From DATFDN01 sp035685165 (GTDB lineage Bacteria; Pseudomonadota; Alphaproteobacteria; Acetobacterales; Acetobacteraceae): DNA of 64,000 nucleotides. The position numbers and the translations under genes are program-made. The stretch is taken from contig DASRBI010000017.1 in NCBI GenBank assembly GCA_035685165.1, positions 186,001 to 250,000 of the forward strand. The letters run 5' to 3'. A model generated the notes under the pieces. The model did no database searches and was not told the origin of the DNA. It was given only the letters and a program-made list of their open reading frames with translations. Numbering within the stretch: position 1 is the first letter of the stretch; every line of letters begins with the position of its first letter. Of this stretch, positions 45,945-55,881 are shown piece by piece.

Positions 45945-46139
45945 TCAAGGGGACGGGTCTCCGTCCGCCGGCTCGAGCGGCACCACGGCGACGTTCACCA
46001 GCTTCTTGCCGGCATTCTCGAAGTTCACCGTGACCCTGGGGCCGACCACCGACTGCACCTGGCCGAGCCCCCAGTCGGGCTGGCCGGGATGACGCACCCA
46101 AATGCCGGGCTCCAGCAGAGCGACGGGCTTGCCTACCAT
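45945..46139 (-). CDS. DUF3553 domain-containing protein
   Basis: A 64-residue protein with the whole DUF3553 pattern: PGIWVRHPGQPDWGLGQVQS, VTVNFENAGKKLVNV. The domain resembles small SH3-like or CarD/TRCF-type modules and is found mainly in alphaproteobacteria; its role is unknown. It is upstream of moaA on the same strand and divergent from the chemotaxis operon. Confidence 0.85.
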   Translation of the reverse strand: MVGKPVALLEPGIWVRHPGQPDWGLGQVQSVVGPRVTVNFENAGKKLVNVAVVPLEPADGDPSP

Positions 46140-46182
46140 TGTGTCGTGCCCACCATTGTATCATCAACGAATCATATTTTTC

Positions 46183-46200
46183 TTGACTATTCGTGGTCAA
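46183..46200. promoter_or_regulatory. dyad TTGAC-N8-GTCAA before the chemotaxis operon
   Basis: TTGAC at 46183-46187 and GTCAA at 46196-46200 form a perfect inverted repeat in the AT-rich, 118-base divergent region. The left arm also resembles a -35 element (TTGACT), 18 bases before CAATTC at 46207, a weak -10 match. It may be an operator, a promoter or both. Confidence 0.4.
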
Positions 46201-46257
46201 TTTTGGCAATTCTCACGCGCAAGTAGCAATAATTTCACCATCCGAGGGCTTATTGAG

Positions 46258-46875
46258 ATGACCGAGGCGGTTCTCCTCGCCTCTTCGATCACCGATCGCT
46301 GCCTGCAGCAGATCGCCGATGCCGCCGAGCCGCTTGCGGGATCGCTACAGCGAGCTGTGCTGCTGCCCGGGCCGCGCAATCCGCACCTGCTCGCCGCGCA
46401 CGATGCCGCCAGGATGCTCGCGCTGCAACTGCGTTTGCTGCGGATGGTCTGGGGAGGGACGGGCGGCACGCTGCCGGCGCGCCGGCTGCCTGATTTGTTG
46501 CGCGGCGCGCCAGGATGGGAGCGGGTGCGCCTCGATCTCGCCGCGCTGCCGGCGCGCACCACGCTCGGCGTGGCACGCGCGCGGGTGGTGTTGGCGGCGC
46601 TGCTCGCCGCCATGGAGGCACTGCCGAGCGGCGGCACGATCAGCATAGGCCGTGCCTCTGACGGCGCGATCGAGATCGGCATCGCCGGCGCAGGCGCCGT
46701 GTGGCCCGCTGCGTTGCCCACGTTGCTGACCGACGCGGCGGCGGCGGCCGAGGCGGCGAAGGCGGGCGAGCACGGCGCGGCGGCGGTGCTGGCGCTGCTG
46801 GCGGCGGGTCTCAGCGTGAAGGTCACGCTCGAGAACGGCAGACGCAAGCCGGGGCGGCTTCGGATCGGGCGGTAG
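46258..46875 (+). CDS. ChpT-like histidine phosphotransferase-fold protein
   Basis: A 205-residue protein at the head of the chemotaxis operon. The second half, with ARVVLAALLAAMEALPSGGT and ISIGRASDGAIEIGIAGAG, resembles the degenerate ATPase-like half of ChpT. The first half is two helices like the DHp region, but the usual phosphoacceptor block (HDL) is absent; its only histidines are in NPHLLAAHDAARML. The assignment is therefore tentative. GAGGGC precedes the ATG at a suboptimal distance. It may be a divergent phosphotransferase or an adaptor for CheA. Confidence 0.5.
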   Translation: MTEAVLLASSITDRCLQQIADAAEPLAGSLQRAVLLPGPRNPHLLAAHDAARMLALQLRLLRMVWGGTGGTLPARRLPDLLRGAPGWERVRLDLAALPARTTLGVARARVVLAALLAAMEALPSGGTISIGRASDGAIEIGIAGAGAVWPAALPTLLTDAAAAAEAAKAGEHGAAAVLALLAAGLSVKVTLENGRRKPGRLRIGR

Positions 46876-46936
46876 TCCTTAACCGATTCTTTGAGATCCG
46901 CCGTCAGCATGTCCCCGCCGAGGCCGCGGGGGTGCG

Positions 46937-49060
46937 ATGGACGAACTGCTTTCCGACTTTCTGACCGAGACGAACGAAAGCCTTGCGGAGCTCGATGCGG
47001 CGCTGCTGCGGCTTGAGCGGGCACCCGACGATCCGCCGACCGTCGCGCTGATCTTCCGCCTCGTGCATACGATCAAGGGCACCTGCGGCTTCCTCGGCTT
47101 GCCGCGGCTGGAGCGGCTGGCGCACGCGGCGGAGAATCTGCTCGGTGGCTTGCGCGACGGAAGGCTCGCGGCGAGCACCGGAATCGTGACGCTGATTCTC
47201 GCTTCGGTCGATCGCGTGCGTTTCATCCTGGCCGGTCTCGGCAGCGAAGGCGCCGAGCCGGCGGGCGAGGACGGCGATTTGATCGCGGCGCTCGAGGCCG
47301 CCGCGGCCGGGGAGGCGTCGGAGGCGGCCCCGGTGCCACCTGCGCCGGCACCGGAACCCGCGCCTGCCGCCGCACCCGCACCCGCCGTTGTCGCCGATGC
47401 GCCGGGCGCCGAGCCGGGCAGCGGGGCGCAGACGATCCGCGTTTCCGTCGATGTGCTCGATCACCTGATGACGCTCGTCAGCGAGCTCGTGCTTACGCGC
47501 AACCAGCTTCTCCAGCTCGTGCGCGCAGCCGAGGAGAGCGCGTTCGCTGCCCCCTTGCAGCGTCTGTCGCACATCACTTCGGAACTGCAGGACGGGGTGA
47601 TGAAGACGAGGATGCAGCCGATCGCCAATGCGTGGAACAAGCTGCCGCGGCTCGTGCGCGATCTCGGCCGCGATCTCGGCAAACGGATCGAGCTTTCGAT
47701 GCGCGGGGCGGAGACGGAACTCGATCGGCAAGTCTTGGAGCTGATCAAGGATCCTCTGACGCACATGGTCCGCAATGCCGCCGACCACGGGCTGGAGCCG
47801 CCCGAGGAGCGGATCGAAGCCGGCAAGAGCGAGACCGGGCGCATCACGCTCAATGCGTTCCACGAAGGCGGGCACATCATCATCGAGATCGGCGATGACG
47901 GGCGCGGGCTCTCGGCCGAGCGCATCCGCGCCAAGGCGCTGGCGCTGGGGCTCGCGACCGAGCCCGAGCTCGCCGCGATGAGCGAGGCGCAGATCCAGCG
48001 GTTCATCTTCCGCCCAGGTTTCTCCACCGCCGCCGCCGTGACCGCCGTTTCGGGGCGCGGCGTCGGCATGGATGTCGTCAAAACCAATATCGAGCGGATC
48101 GGCGGCACGATCGAGCTCCGCAGCACGCCAGGGGCGGGCACGGTGTTCACGATCCGCATCCCGCTCACGCTCGCGATCGCCGCCGCGCTAATCGTGGAGG
48201 CGGGCGGCGAGCGGTTCGCCATCCCGCAGATCGGCGTTCTGGAACTGGTGCGCGCGGGCGGCGGCGCCGACTGCGCGATCGAGGCGATCGACGGCAGCCA
48301 GGTATTGCGGCTGCGCGAGCGGCTGCTGCCGCTCGTTGATCTCGCCTCGCTGCTCGGGCTCGGCGCGGCTTGCGGCGATGCGCCGGTGATCGTGGTGGTA
48401 CAGGTGGGGGCGGCGCTGCTCGGGCTGATCGTCGATCGCGTGTTCGACACCGAGGAGATCGTGGTCAAGCCGGTGGCGCCGATCCTGCGCCATATCACGG
48501 TGTTTTCCGGCAATACGATCCTCGGCGACGGCTCGGTGATCATGATCCTCGATCCGAACGGCATCGCGCGCGCCACCGGAATCGCCGCGACCGGGGAAGC
48601 CCGCGCCGCCGCCGACGTTCCGACCGCCGGCCCACCGGAAAGGGGCGGGCACACCAAGCTGCTGCTGTTCCGCGCTGGGGCCAACGGGCTGCTCGCTGTG
48701 CCGCTCGCGCTGGTGGCCCGGCTGGAAGAAATGCCGCGCGCGCAGATCGAGATAGCGGCCGGGATCGAGGTGGTGCAGTACCGCGGGCAACTGATGCCGC
48801 TCGTCCCCTTCTGCGAGGGGCTCGACACCGCGCAGGAAGTGCAGCCGGTTCTGGTGTTCGGCGAGGGCGAGCGTCGCGTCGGGCTGATGGTGGACGAAGT
48901 GGTGGACGTGGTGGAGGACCGGCTGGAGGTCGCGTTGTCGGCGGCGCGTCCCGGTCTGCTCGGCAGCGCGGTGATCGGCGGACAGGCGGCAGGGATCGTC
49001 GATACCGCGCACTTCCTCGCCGGCGCCGCGCGCGACTGGTTCGGGGAGCAGGCGCGATGA
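46937..49060 (+). CDS. cheA: chemotaxis histidine kinase CheA
   Basis: CheA is the cytoplasmic sensor kinase that phosphorylates CheY and CheB. The 707-residue protein has an Hpt domain with His44 in FRLVHTIKGTCGFLGL, a long Ala/Pro linker (about residues 112-160), a dimerisation domain (LMTLVSELVLTRNQLLQL), the HATPase domain (HMVRNAADHGLE, IEIGDDGRGLS, SGRGVGMDVVKTNI) and C-terminal CheW-like sequence. The end looks like two CheW-like modules in tandem, at about residues 410-545 and 570-700. It overlaps cheW by four bases. Confidence 0.96.
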   Translation: MDELLSDFLTETNESLAELDAALLRLERAPDDPPTVALIFRLVHTIKGTCGFLGLPRLERLAHAAENLLGGLRDGRLAASTGIVTLILASVDRVRFILAGLGSEGAEPAGEDGDLIAALEAAAAGEASEAAPVPPAPAPEPAPAAAPAPAVVADAPGAEPGSGAQTIRVSVDVLDHLMTLVSELVLTRNQLLQLVRAAEESAFAAPLQRLSHITSELQDGVMKTRMQPIANAWNKLPRLVRDLGRDLGKRIELSMRGAETELDRQVLELIKDPLTHMVRNAADHGLEPPEERIEAGKSETGRITLNAFHEGGHIIIEIGDDGRGLSAERIRAKALALGLATEPELAAMSEAQIQRFIFRPGFSTAAAVTAVSGRGVGMDVVKTNIERIGGTIELRSTPGAGTVFTIRIPLTLAIAAALIVEAGGERFAIPQIGVLELVRAGGGADCAIEAIDGSQVLRLRERLLPLVDLASLLGLGAACGDAPVIVVVQVGAALLGLIVDRVFDTEEIVVKPVAPILRHITVFSGNTILGDGSVIMILDPNGIARATGIAATGEARAAADVPTAGPPERGGHTKLLLFRAGANGLLAVPLALVARLEEMPRAQIEIAAGIEVVQYRGQLMPLVPFCEGLDTAQEVQPVLVFGEGERRVGLMVDEVVDVVEDRLEVALSAARPGLLGSAVIGGQAAGIVDTAHFLAGAARDWFGEQAR

Positions 49061-49509
49061 GCGGGGCAGAGCTTCCGTTCCTGACCTTGACGCTGGCGGG
49101 CCAGCTCTGTGGCATTTCGGTGCTGGCGGTGCGCGACATCCTGGCGGCGAAGCCGAGTGCGCGCGTGCCGCTGGCGCCGCCCGAGGTGGCGGGCAGCCTC
49201 AATTTGCGCGGGCGCATCGTCACCGCGATCGACCTGCGCCGCCGGCTCGGGCTGCCGCCGGCCGATGCCGATGCGGCGCCGATGTCGGTGGTGGTGGAGC
49301 AGGGGGGCGAGCTCTATGCGCTGCTGGTCGATGCGGTGGAGGAGGTGATCCCGCTCCGGCCCGACGCGATGGAGCCCAATCCGCCCACGCTCAAGCCCGC
49401 CTGGGCCGCGTGCGCCCAGGGCGTGTTCCGTCTCGAAGGGCGGCTGATGGTGGTGCTGAGCGCGGAGCGACTGCTCGAGATCGCGCCGCCTCCCGCGCGG
49501 GCGGCCTGA
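49057..49509 (+). CDS. cheW: chemotaxis adaptor CheW
   Basis: CheW couples CheA to receptors. The 150-residue protein is a single CheW domain with GISVLAVRDILAAKPSARVPLAPPEVAGSLNLRGRIVT split around the IDLRRRLGL strand, and VVVEQGGELYALLVDAVEEVI. It overlaps CheA at the start and is followed by cheY after three bases. Confidence 0.95.
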   Translation: MSGAELPFLTLTLAGQLCGISVLAVRDILAAKPSARVPLAPPEVAGSLNLRGRIVTAIDLRRRLGLPPADADAAPMSVVVEQGGELYALLVDAVEEVIPLRPDAMEPNPPTLKPAWAACAQGVFRLEGRLMVVLSAERLLEIAPPPARAA

Positions 49510-49512
49510 GCG

Positions 49513-49881
49513 ATGGCGCCGCGCTGCCTCGTGGTGGACGACAGCCGGACTGTGCGGCGCATCGCGCGGCGCATCTTGGAGGATGGCGGCTTCACGGTGG
49601 ACGAGCGCGAGAACGGCGCCGCTGCGCTGGAGGCGTGCCGGGCCGCGCTACCCGACGTGGTGCTGCTCGATTGGAACATGCCGGAGATGAGCGGGATCGA
49701 GTTCCTGCGCGCGCTGCGCACGGAGTTCGGGCCGGACCGGCCGCCCGTCGTGTTCTGCACCACCGAGACCGAGCTTGCGTTCATCGAAGCGGCGCTCGCG
49801 GCGGGCGCGCAGGAATACATCATGAAGCCGTTCGACGCCGACATCTTGCTCGGCAAGATGGCGGCGGTCGGGTTCGCATGA
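49513..49881 (+). CDS. cheY: chemotaxis response regulator CheY
   Basis: A 122-residue single receiver domain. The acidic pair is in CLVVDDSRTVRR, the phosphorylation site is Asp53 in VVLLDWNMPEM, and the conserved Thr and Lys are in VVFCTTETE and YIMKPFDAD. In a che operon it is expected to signal to the flagellar switch. It is co-translated with cheB (ATGA). Confidence 0.95.
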   Translation: MAPRCLVVDDSRTVRRIARRILEDGGFTVDERENGAAALEACRAALPDVVLLDWNMPEMSGIEFLRALRTEFGPDRPPVVFCTTETELAFIEAALAAGAQEYIMKPFDADILLGKMAAVGFA

Positions 49882-50915
49882 ACCAGCCCATACGGGTGCT
49901 GGTGTGCGACGATTCCGCCGTGCTGCGCGGCGCGATCGCGCGCGCGCTCGAGGCCGATCCGGCGATCCGCGTGGTGGCGCGCGCGGCGAACGGCGCCGAG
50001 GCGGTGCAAGCGGTCTCGGCGGAGCCTGTGGACGTCGCGGTGCTCGACATCGAGATGCCCGTGATGGACGGGCTGACGGCGCTGCCGAAGCTGATCGAAG
50101 CGGCACCCGGGGTGCGTGTGCTGATGGCCTCCACGCTGACGACGCGCGGAGCCGAGGTGACGCTGCGCGCGCTACGGCTGGGCGCGGCCGATTACGTGGC
50201 GAAGCCGAGCGCGCTCGCGCCCGACGCGGCGGCGGCGTTCCGCGCCGAGCTTTTGGCCAAGGTGCGCGCGCTGGCGCCGCGTCCCGCCGCTGCCGCGCCG
50301 ACGCCGGCGTTTACCCTGCGGCCGGTGCCGCGCGGGTTTGCGCCGCTGCTTCTGGCGATCGGCGCCTCCACCGGCGGCCCGCAGGCGCTGTTCACGCTGG
50401 TGCAGGGGTTGGGGCGGGACGTGCGCGTGCCGGTGGTGCTGACCCAGCACATGCCGCCCGCCTTCACCGCCACGCTCGCCGGACATATCGCCCGGCTCGG
50501 CGTGCTGCCCTGCACGGAGGCCGAGGACCAGGCGCCGCTGCTGCCGGGGCGGATCTATGTTGCGCCGGGCGAGCGGCATCTGCTCGTCGTGCGTCAGGGC
50601 GGCGGGTTCGCCGCCCGGCTGTCCGATATGCCGGCGGTGAATTTCTGCCGCCCGTCGGTCGATCCGATGCTGCAGAGCGCCGCCGAGGCGGCCTGCGGGC
50701 GCGTGCTGGCGGCGATCCTGACCGGCATGGGCCATGACGGGCTCGCGGGCGTGCGCCGCGTGGTGGAAGCGGGCGGCGTGGCGCTGGCGCAGGACGCGGC
50801 GACCAGCGTGGTATGGGGGATGCCGGGGGCGGTGGCGCGGGCCGGCCTGTGTCATGCCGTGCTTCCGCTCGGCGCGCTCGCGCCCACGCTGCGGGCGCTG
50901 CTTGGCGCCAGATGA
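49878..50915 (+). CDS. cheB: chemotaxis protein-glutamate methylesterase CheB
   Basis: CheB removes methyl groups from receptor glutamates. The 345-residue protein has a receiver domain with Asp57 in AVLDIEMPVMDG, a proline-rich linker and the methylesterase domain with Ser164 in IGASTGGPQA, His191 in LTQHMPPAF and Asp287 in TGMGHDG. The frame is open upstream, but ATG 49878 is right for the receiver domain. It opposes CheR, encoded next with a four-base overlap. Confidence 0.97.
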   Translation: MNQPIRVLVCDDSAVLRGAIARALEADPAIRVVARAANGAEAVQAVSAEPVDVAVLDIEMPVMDGLTALPKLIEAAPGVRVLMASTLTTRGAEVTLRALRLGAADYVAKPSALAPDAAAAFRAELLAKVRALAPRPAAAAPTPAFTLRPVPRGFAPLLLAIGASTGGPQALFTLVQGLGRDVRVPVVLTQHMPPAFTATLAGHIARLGVLPCTEAEDQAPLLPGRIYVAPGERHLLVVRQGGGFAARLSDMPAVNFCRPSVDPMLQSAAEAACGRVLAAILTGMGHDGLAGVRRVVEAGGVALAQDAATSVVWGMPGAVARAGLCHAVLPLGALAPTLRALLGAR

Positions 50916-51736
50916 GCGCGGCGACGGCGGCGGACGGCGCGTTCGCGGCACTGGCGGCGCTGTTGCGCGCGCGCTCGGGGCTCGCGCTGACGCCCGACAA
51001 GCTTTACCTGTTGGAAACGCGGCTGGCGCCGATCATGCGGCGAGAAAAGCTCGCCGACCTCTCGGCACTTGCCGCGCGCGTGCATCGCCCGGAGGCGGAC
51101 GAGCTGGCGCGCGAGGTCGTCGAGGCGATGACGACCAACGAGAGCCTGTTCTTCCGCGACGACAAGCCGTTCGCGCATCTGCGCGCGAAGGCGCTGCCGG
51201 CCTTGTTCGCCGCGCGCGGGGCGGGGGTCAAGCTGCGGATCTGGTCGGCGGCGGCGGCGACCGGGCAGGAGGCCTACTCGATCGCGATGATCCTGGCCGA
51301 GCTTGCCGAGGCGCGCGGGCGGCAAGTGGAGATCGTTGCGACGGATATTTGCCGCGCCGCGCTCGCCCGCGCGCGCGCCGGCCTCTATTCTCAATTCGAG
51401 GTGCAGCGCGGCCTGCCGGTGCAGATGCTGGTGAAGCACTTCCGCAAGGAGGAAGCGGGCTGGCGCATCGGCGAGGGGCTGCGCGCGGTGATCGAGTTCC
51501 GCGAGTGGAATCTGCTCGACGATCTGGCGCCGCTCGGGCGGTTCGACATCGTATTTTGCCGCAACGTTCTGATCTATTTCGACGCCGAGACCAAGGCGCG
51601 CGTGCTGCGTGCCATCGCGGCGCGGATAGCGCCGGAGGGATTTCTGTACCTGGGCGGTGCGGAGAGCGCGCTCGGGCCGGTTGAGGGGTTCGCTGCTGTC
51701 GCGGACGAGCGGGGGGTATACCGGCGGCTGGGGTAG
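50912..51736 (+). CDS. cheR: chemotaxis protein methyltransferase CheR
   Basis: CheR methylates receptor glutamates with SAM. The 274-residue protein has an N-terminal helical domain (ALLRARSGLALTPDKLYLLE, RLAPIMRRE, EAMTTNESLFFRD) and a Rossmann methyltransferase domain with IWSAAAATGQEAYSIAMIL, IVATDICRAALARA, and FDIVFCRNVLIYFD. It closes the visible operon. No receptor gene follows. Confidence 0.96.
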   Translation: MSAATAADGAFAALAALLRARSGLALTPDKLYLLETRLAPIMRREKLADLSALAARVHRPEADELAREVVEAMTTNESLFFRDDKPFAHLRAKALPALFAARGAGVKLRIWSAAAATGQEAYSIAMILAELAEARGRQVEIVATDICRAALARARAGLYSQFEVQRGLPVQMLVKHFRKEEAGWRIGEGLRAVIEFREWNLLDDLAPLGRFDIVFCRNVLIYFDAETKARVLRAIAARIAPEGFLYLGGAESALGPVEGFAAVADERGVYRRLG

Positions 51737-51754
51737 GGAGGGGAAGGCGGCTGG

Positions 51755-51889
51755 CTAACCCAGCCGGTCTTGCCTGCGGAAGGGCGGCGCGGTGGCGGTG
51801 CCAAACTCCTTTGCGATCTCATGAAGCTTGCGGTCCTTGGTCCACAGCGACGCCCCAACGCTCAAGCGGAGGGCGGCTTCGGGCTGGCG
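51755..51889 (-). pseudogene. PIN-domain (VapC-like) toxin remnant
   Basis: The minus-strand tail before TAG 51757-51755 reads EAALRLSVGASLWTKDRKL followed by HEIAKEFGTA, the typical C-terminal end of a PIN-domain ribonuclease, with the last acidic motif in LWTKDRKL. The upstream part of the same frame lacks the DSS start and other acidic motifs. What is left appears to be the last third of a VapC-like toxin gene. Confidence 0.4.
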
Positions 51890-52251
51890 GGGCCGAGGCG
51901 ATGAAGCCTGCGGCCGCGCACGGCTGAGAGCGCGATGCACGAGGTGCTGGCGGCGAAAGGGGGTGATCCTCGGCGCGGGTACGATTGGCGCGCCCCATTT
52001 ATACTGATGCTGGCGGGGATCGGTCTGGCGCAGCGGCGCCTGGCGGCCGATGCGGCGGCGGAGATGATTGCGTGGAGATACGGAGTGGAATTGAGGCGGT
52101 TTGTCGGTGAGTGCCGCCATCTGGCAGGGTGAGGCAGGATCGCGCGGGGGGAGCAAGATTTTGTGGATTTCGCACGTACCTCGATGGACCCGTGCGCTCA
52201 GCGACCCACGCTACCGGCCTTTGGGCCGGCTGGAACAACAGGAGTCCGCGC
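51890..52251. other. gene-poor region between cheR and the PAS gene
   Basis: No credible gene. A 65-codon plus frame at 51935-52132 has no ribosome site. Its product (ILMLAGIGLAQRRLAADAAA) is not recognised. The region may hold further remains of the PIN-toxin locus and the promoter of the PAS gene. Confidence 0.35.
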
Positions 52252-52674
52252 ATGGAGTTTGATCCCGAAAGCTTTGCCGTGACACTGGTCCGTGCCATGG
52301 CGGACGCCGTAATCTATGCCGATTCGCACGGGGTGGTGCGGTTCTGGAACAGCGGCGCGGAACGCTTGTTCGGCTTTCCGGAAGCCGAGGCGCTGGGACA
52401 GACGCTCGACATCATCATCCCCGACCGCCTGCGACAGCGGCATTGGGACGGTTTCAACAAGACAATGGGCACGGGCGAGAGCCGCTACGACTCAGGCGCG
52501 CTGTTGGCGGTGCCCGCCATCCGCAAGGACGGCCGCCGCATCTCCGTCGAGTTCACCATCGTGCCGTTCCGCGATGACGCTGGACGGATGCAGGGGATCG
52601 CCGCCGTTCTGCGCGATGTGACCGCGCGCTATGAAGAAATGCAGGCGCTTAGGAAGAAGGCGGCAAATCTGTAG
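52252..52674 (+). CDS. single-domain PAS protein
   Basis: A 140-residue protein consisting of one PAS fold with MADAVIYADSHGVVRFWNSG, AERLFGFPEAEALGQ, and a PAC end (VEFTIVPFRDDAGRMQGIA, AVLRDVT). No kinase or effector domain follows. GGAG precedes ATG 52252 by seven bases. Lone PAS proteins can bind heme, flavin or small ligands, or act as adaptors; no cofactor residue is evident. Confidence 0.9.
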   Translation: MEFDPESFAVTLVRAMADAVIYADSHGVVRFWNSGAERLFGFPEAEALGQTLDIIIPDRLRQRHWDGFNKTMGTGESRYDSGALLAVPAIRKDGRRISVEFTIVPFRDDAGRMQGIAAVLRDVTARYEEMQALRKKAANL

Positions 52675-52687
52675 GGGCTGAAGCGCC

Positions 52688-53794
<1,107 letters not shown>

Positions 53795-53803
53795 CGCGCG
53801 TCC

Positions 53804-54703
53804 TCAGCCCTTGGTTGCGCCGGCGGTGAGCCCGGCGATGTAGTAGTCCATCAGGAAGGCGTAGATGATGATCGGCGGTGCGGAGGCGAGCACGTTGGCG
53901 GCCATGATCTTGCCCCACTCGAACACGTCGCCGCGGATCAGGTCGCTCACGATGCCGACCGTCAGCACCATCTGGTTTGAGGTGTAGAGATAAGCCAGCG
54001 GGTAGATGAAATTGCCCCAGCTCACGGTGAAGGCGAAGATGGTGGCGGCGATGATGCCGGGCATCGCCACGGGGATGAAGATCCGCCACAGCATCTGCAG
54101 ATAGCCCGCGCCATCGATCAGCGCCGCCTCATCGAGCTCTTTCGGGATCGAGCCGAAATAGCCGATCATGATCCAGGTGCAGAACGGCACCGCGAGCGTC
54201 GGATAGATCAGCACCAGGCACCAGTAGGAGTTGATAAGCCCGATCGCGCCGATGATCTGAAACAAGGGGATGAACAGGAGTGAGGCGGGAACGAGGTAGG
54301 TCAGGAACACGCCCGTGGCCAGCGTCTTGCTGCCCCAGAATCCCATGCGCGACAGGCTGAACGCAGCCAGCACCGAGATGACCATGCTGACCGCGACCGT
54401 CAGCAAGGTCACGATCACCGTGTTCAGGTAATAGATCTGGAAGTTGTGGTAGGTGATCAGGTACCAGAAATTCGCGAGCGTCGGGTGGTGCACGATCCAG
54501 GGCGTGCCCTTCTCCGCCCCGATCTCGGCCGAGGTCTTGAGACTGGTCATCACCTCATAGAACGGCGGCACGAGGTAGATGAAGGCGAAGAAGCCGAGCG
54601 CGATATAGCTGCACCAGAGCGCCCAGCTTCTTTCGTTGCGGGACTTCGGATGCCGCCGCCCGATCGGCATGCCACTGGCGACCGCGCCCAGCGAGGCGCT
54701 CAT
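53804..54703 (-). CDS. carbohydrate ABC transporter permease, MalG type
   Basis: A 299-residue inner-membrane permease with six helices, starting in YIALGFFAFIYLVPPFYEVM after a basic N-terminus. The coupling loop EAALIDGAGYLQMLWRIFIP is the EAA motif of the family. The start overlaps the upstream permease stop by four bases. It is expected to form a heterodimer with the MalF-like protein. Confidence 0.93.
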   Translation of the reverse strand: MSASLGAVASGMPIGRRHPKSRNERSWALWCSYIALGFFAFIYLVPPFYEVMTSLKTSAEIGAEKGTPWIVHHPTLANFWYLITYHNFQIYYLNTVIVTLLTVAVSMVISVLAAFSLSRMGFWGSKTLATGVFLTYLVPASLLFIPLFQIIGAIGLINSYWCLVLIYPTLAVPFCTWIMIGYFGSIPKELDEAALIDGAGYLQMLWRIFIPVAMPGIIAATIFAFTVSWGNFIYPLAYLYTSNQMVLTVGIVSDLIRGDVFEWGKIMAANVLASAPPIIIYAFLMDYYIAGLTAGATKG

Positions 54704-55647
54704 GCCCCGATCTCCTGCGCGCGGCGGTTCACGCCACGCAGGATGAAGAAGGCGGCGATCGCCAGGATGGGCAGCATGAAGAGCGAGACGGCAGCGCCCA
54801 TGGGAATGTTGCCCGACTGGATGCCGACCTGGAAGGCGTAGGTCGCGAACACGTGGGTCTTATCCTCCGGCCCGCCCGAAGTCAGGATGCGGACGATGTC
54901 GAAGTCGGCGAAGGTGACGATCAGGCTGAACAGCACCGTGATCGAGATGATGTTCCGCATCATCGGTAGGGTGACGTGGATCAGCTTCTGCCAGGCGCTG
55001 GCGCCGTCGATCGAAGCCGCTTCGTAAAGCTGTTCGGGCACCGATTTCAGCGCCGCGAGATACATGATGAAGAAGAACGGCGTACCGTACCACACATTCA
55101 CGACGATGGTGCAGATCCGCGCGATCCAACCGACGCCGAGCCAGGGCACGGGCTTCAGCCCGACCGCCTCCAGCACCCAGTTGAACGCCGAATAGGAGGG
55201 ATCAAACATCCACCACCAGGTAAGGGTGGACAGCGCGAGCGGAATCACCCAGGTGACGAGCAGCAGTCCGCGCCAGAGGCGCTGGTACTTGCCGCCGATA
55301 TTCTGGATCAGGTGCGCCAGGATCAGCCCGATCAGCGCCTTGAAGATCACCGAGGTGATGGCGAACAGGCAGCTTTGGAAGATAACGAGCTGGAAGGTCG
55401 AGCGGTGCAGAAGAAACGCGTACTGCGCGAGCCCGATGAACTCCGTCATCTTGCGGTTGAGGAGACTGAGATAGATCGCATAAATCGCGGGGTAGACCAC
55501 GAGCCCGGCGATCAGCAGGATCAGCGGCGCGCACATCACGAGCGCGATGGTGCTGCGGTGGCGGGCGAACCGTTTCAGGCTGGAGCGGGAGCGGCGGGCG
55601 GCGAAGCCGCGCGTGTCGATGCCGGCCGCAATCGTACCGTCAGCCAT
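54700..55647 (-). CDS. sugar ABC transporter permease, MalF/UgpA type
   Basis: The first gene of the transporter operon, 315 residues with six helices. Helix 1 is ALVMCAPLILLIAGLVVYPA, and the EAA loop is YEAASIDGASAWQKLIHVTL, as in CUT1 permeases. No binding-protein gene lies upstream or downstream, so the receptor must be encoded elsewhere if the system is complete. Confidence 0.93.
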   Translation of the reverse strand: MADGTIAAGIDTRGFAARRSRSSLKRFARHRSTIALVMCAPLILLIAGLVVYPAIYAIYLSLLNRKMTEFIGLAQYAFLLHRSTFQLVIFQSCLFAITSVIFKALIGLILAHLIQNIGGKYQRLWRGLLLVTWVIPLALSTLTWWWMFDPSYSAFNWVLEAVGLKPVPWLGVGWIARICTIVVNVWYGTPFFFIMYLAALKSVPEQLYEAASIDGASAWQKLIHVTLPMMRNIISITVLFSLIVTFADFDIVRILTSGGPEDKTHVFATYAFQVGIQSGNIPMGAAVSLFMLPILAIAAFFILRGVNRRAQEIGA

Positions 55648-55881
55648 TCTTCGTTTCCATCAATGAAGGGGCGGCGCAGCCGGCTTGCCGCGCGCGCAGG
55701 CGGGGCGGTCGAAGGCGGAGCGAGAGATCACCCAACTGAACGCTTCCCTGTTGTTTTCTGGGCAGCAACCGCGCCGCCGCTTCCGAAACATCGGTCGCGC
55801 ACGCGAGCCCTGCACGCGGGACGCTAGCGACTCGCGCTTGCGGACGCAATCCCGGCGTCGCGGCCGGGGCGGATCAAAGCC

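Noticed and set aside
51935..52132. 65-codon plus frame after cheR
   Set aside because: No ribosome site or family; kept only as a note in the gap entry.
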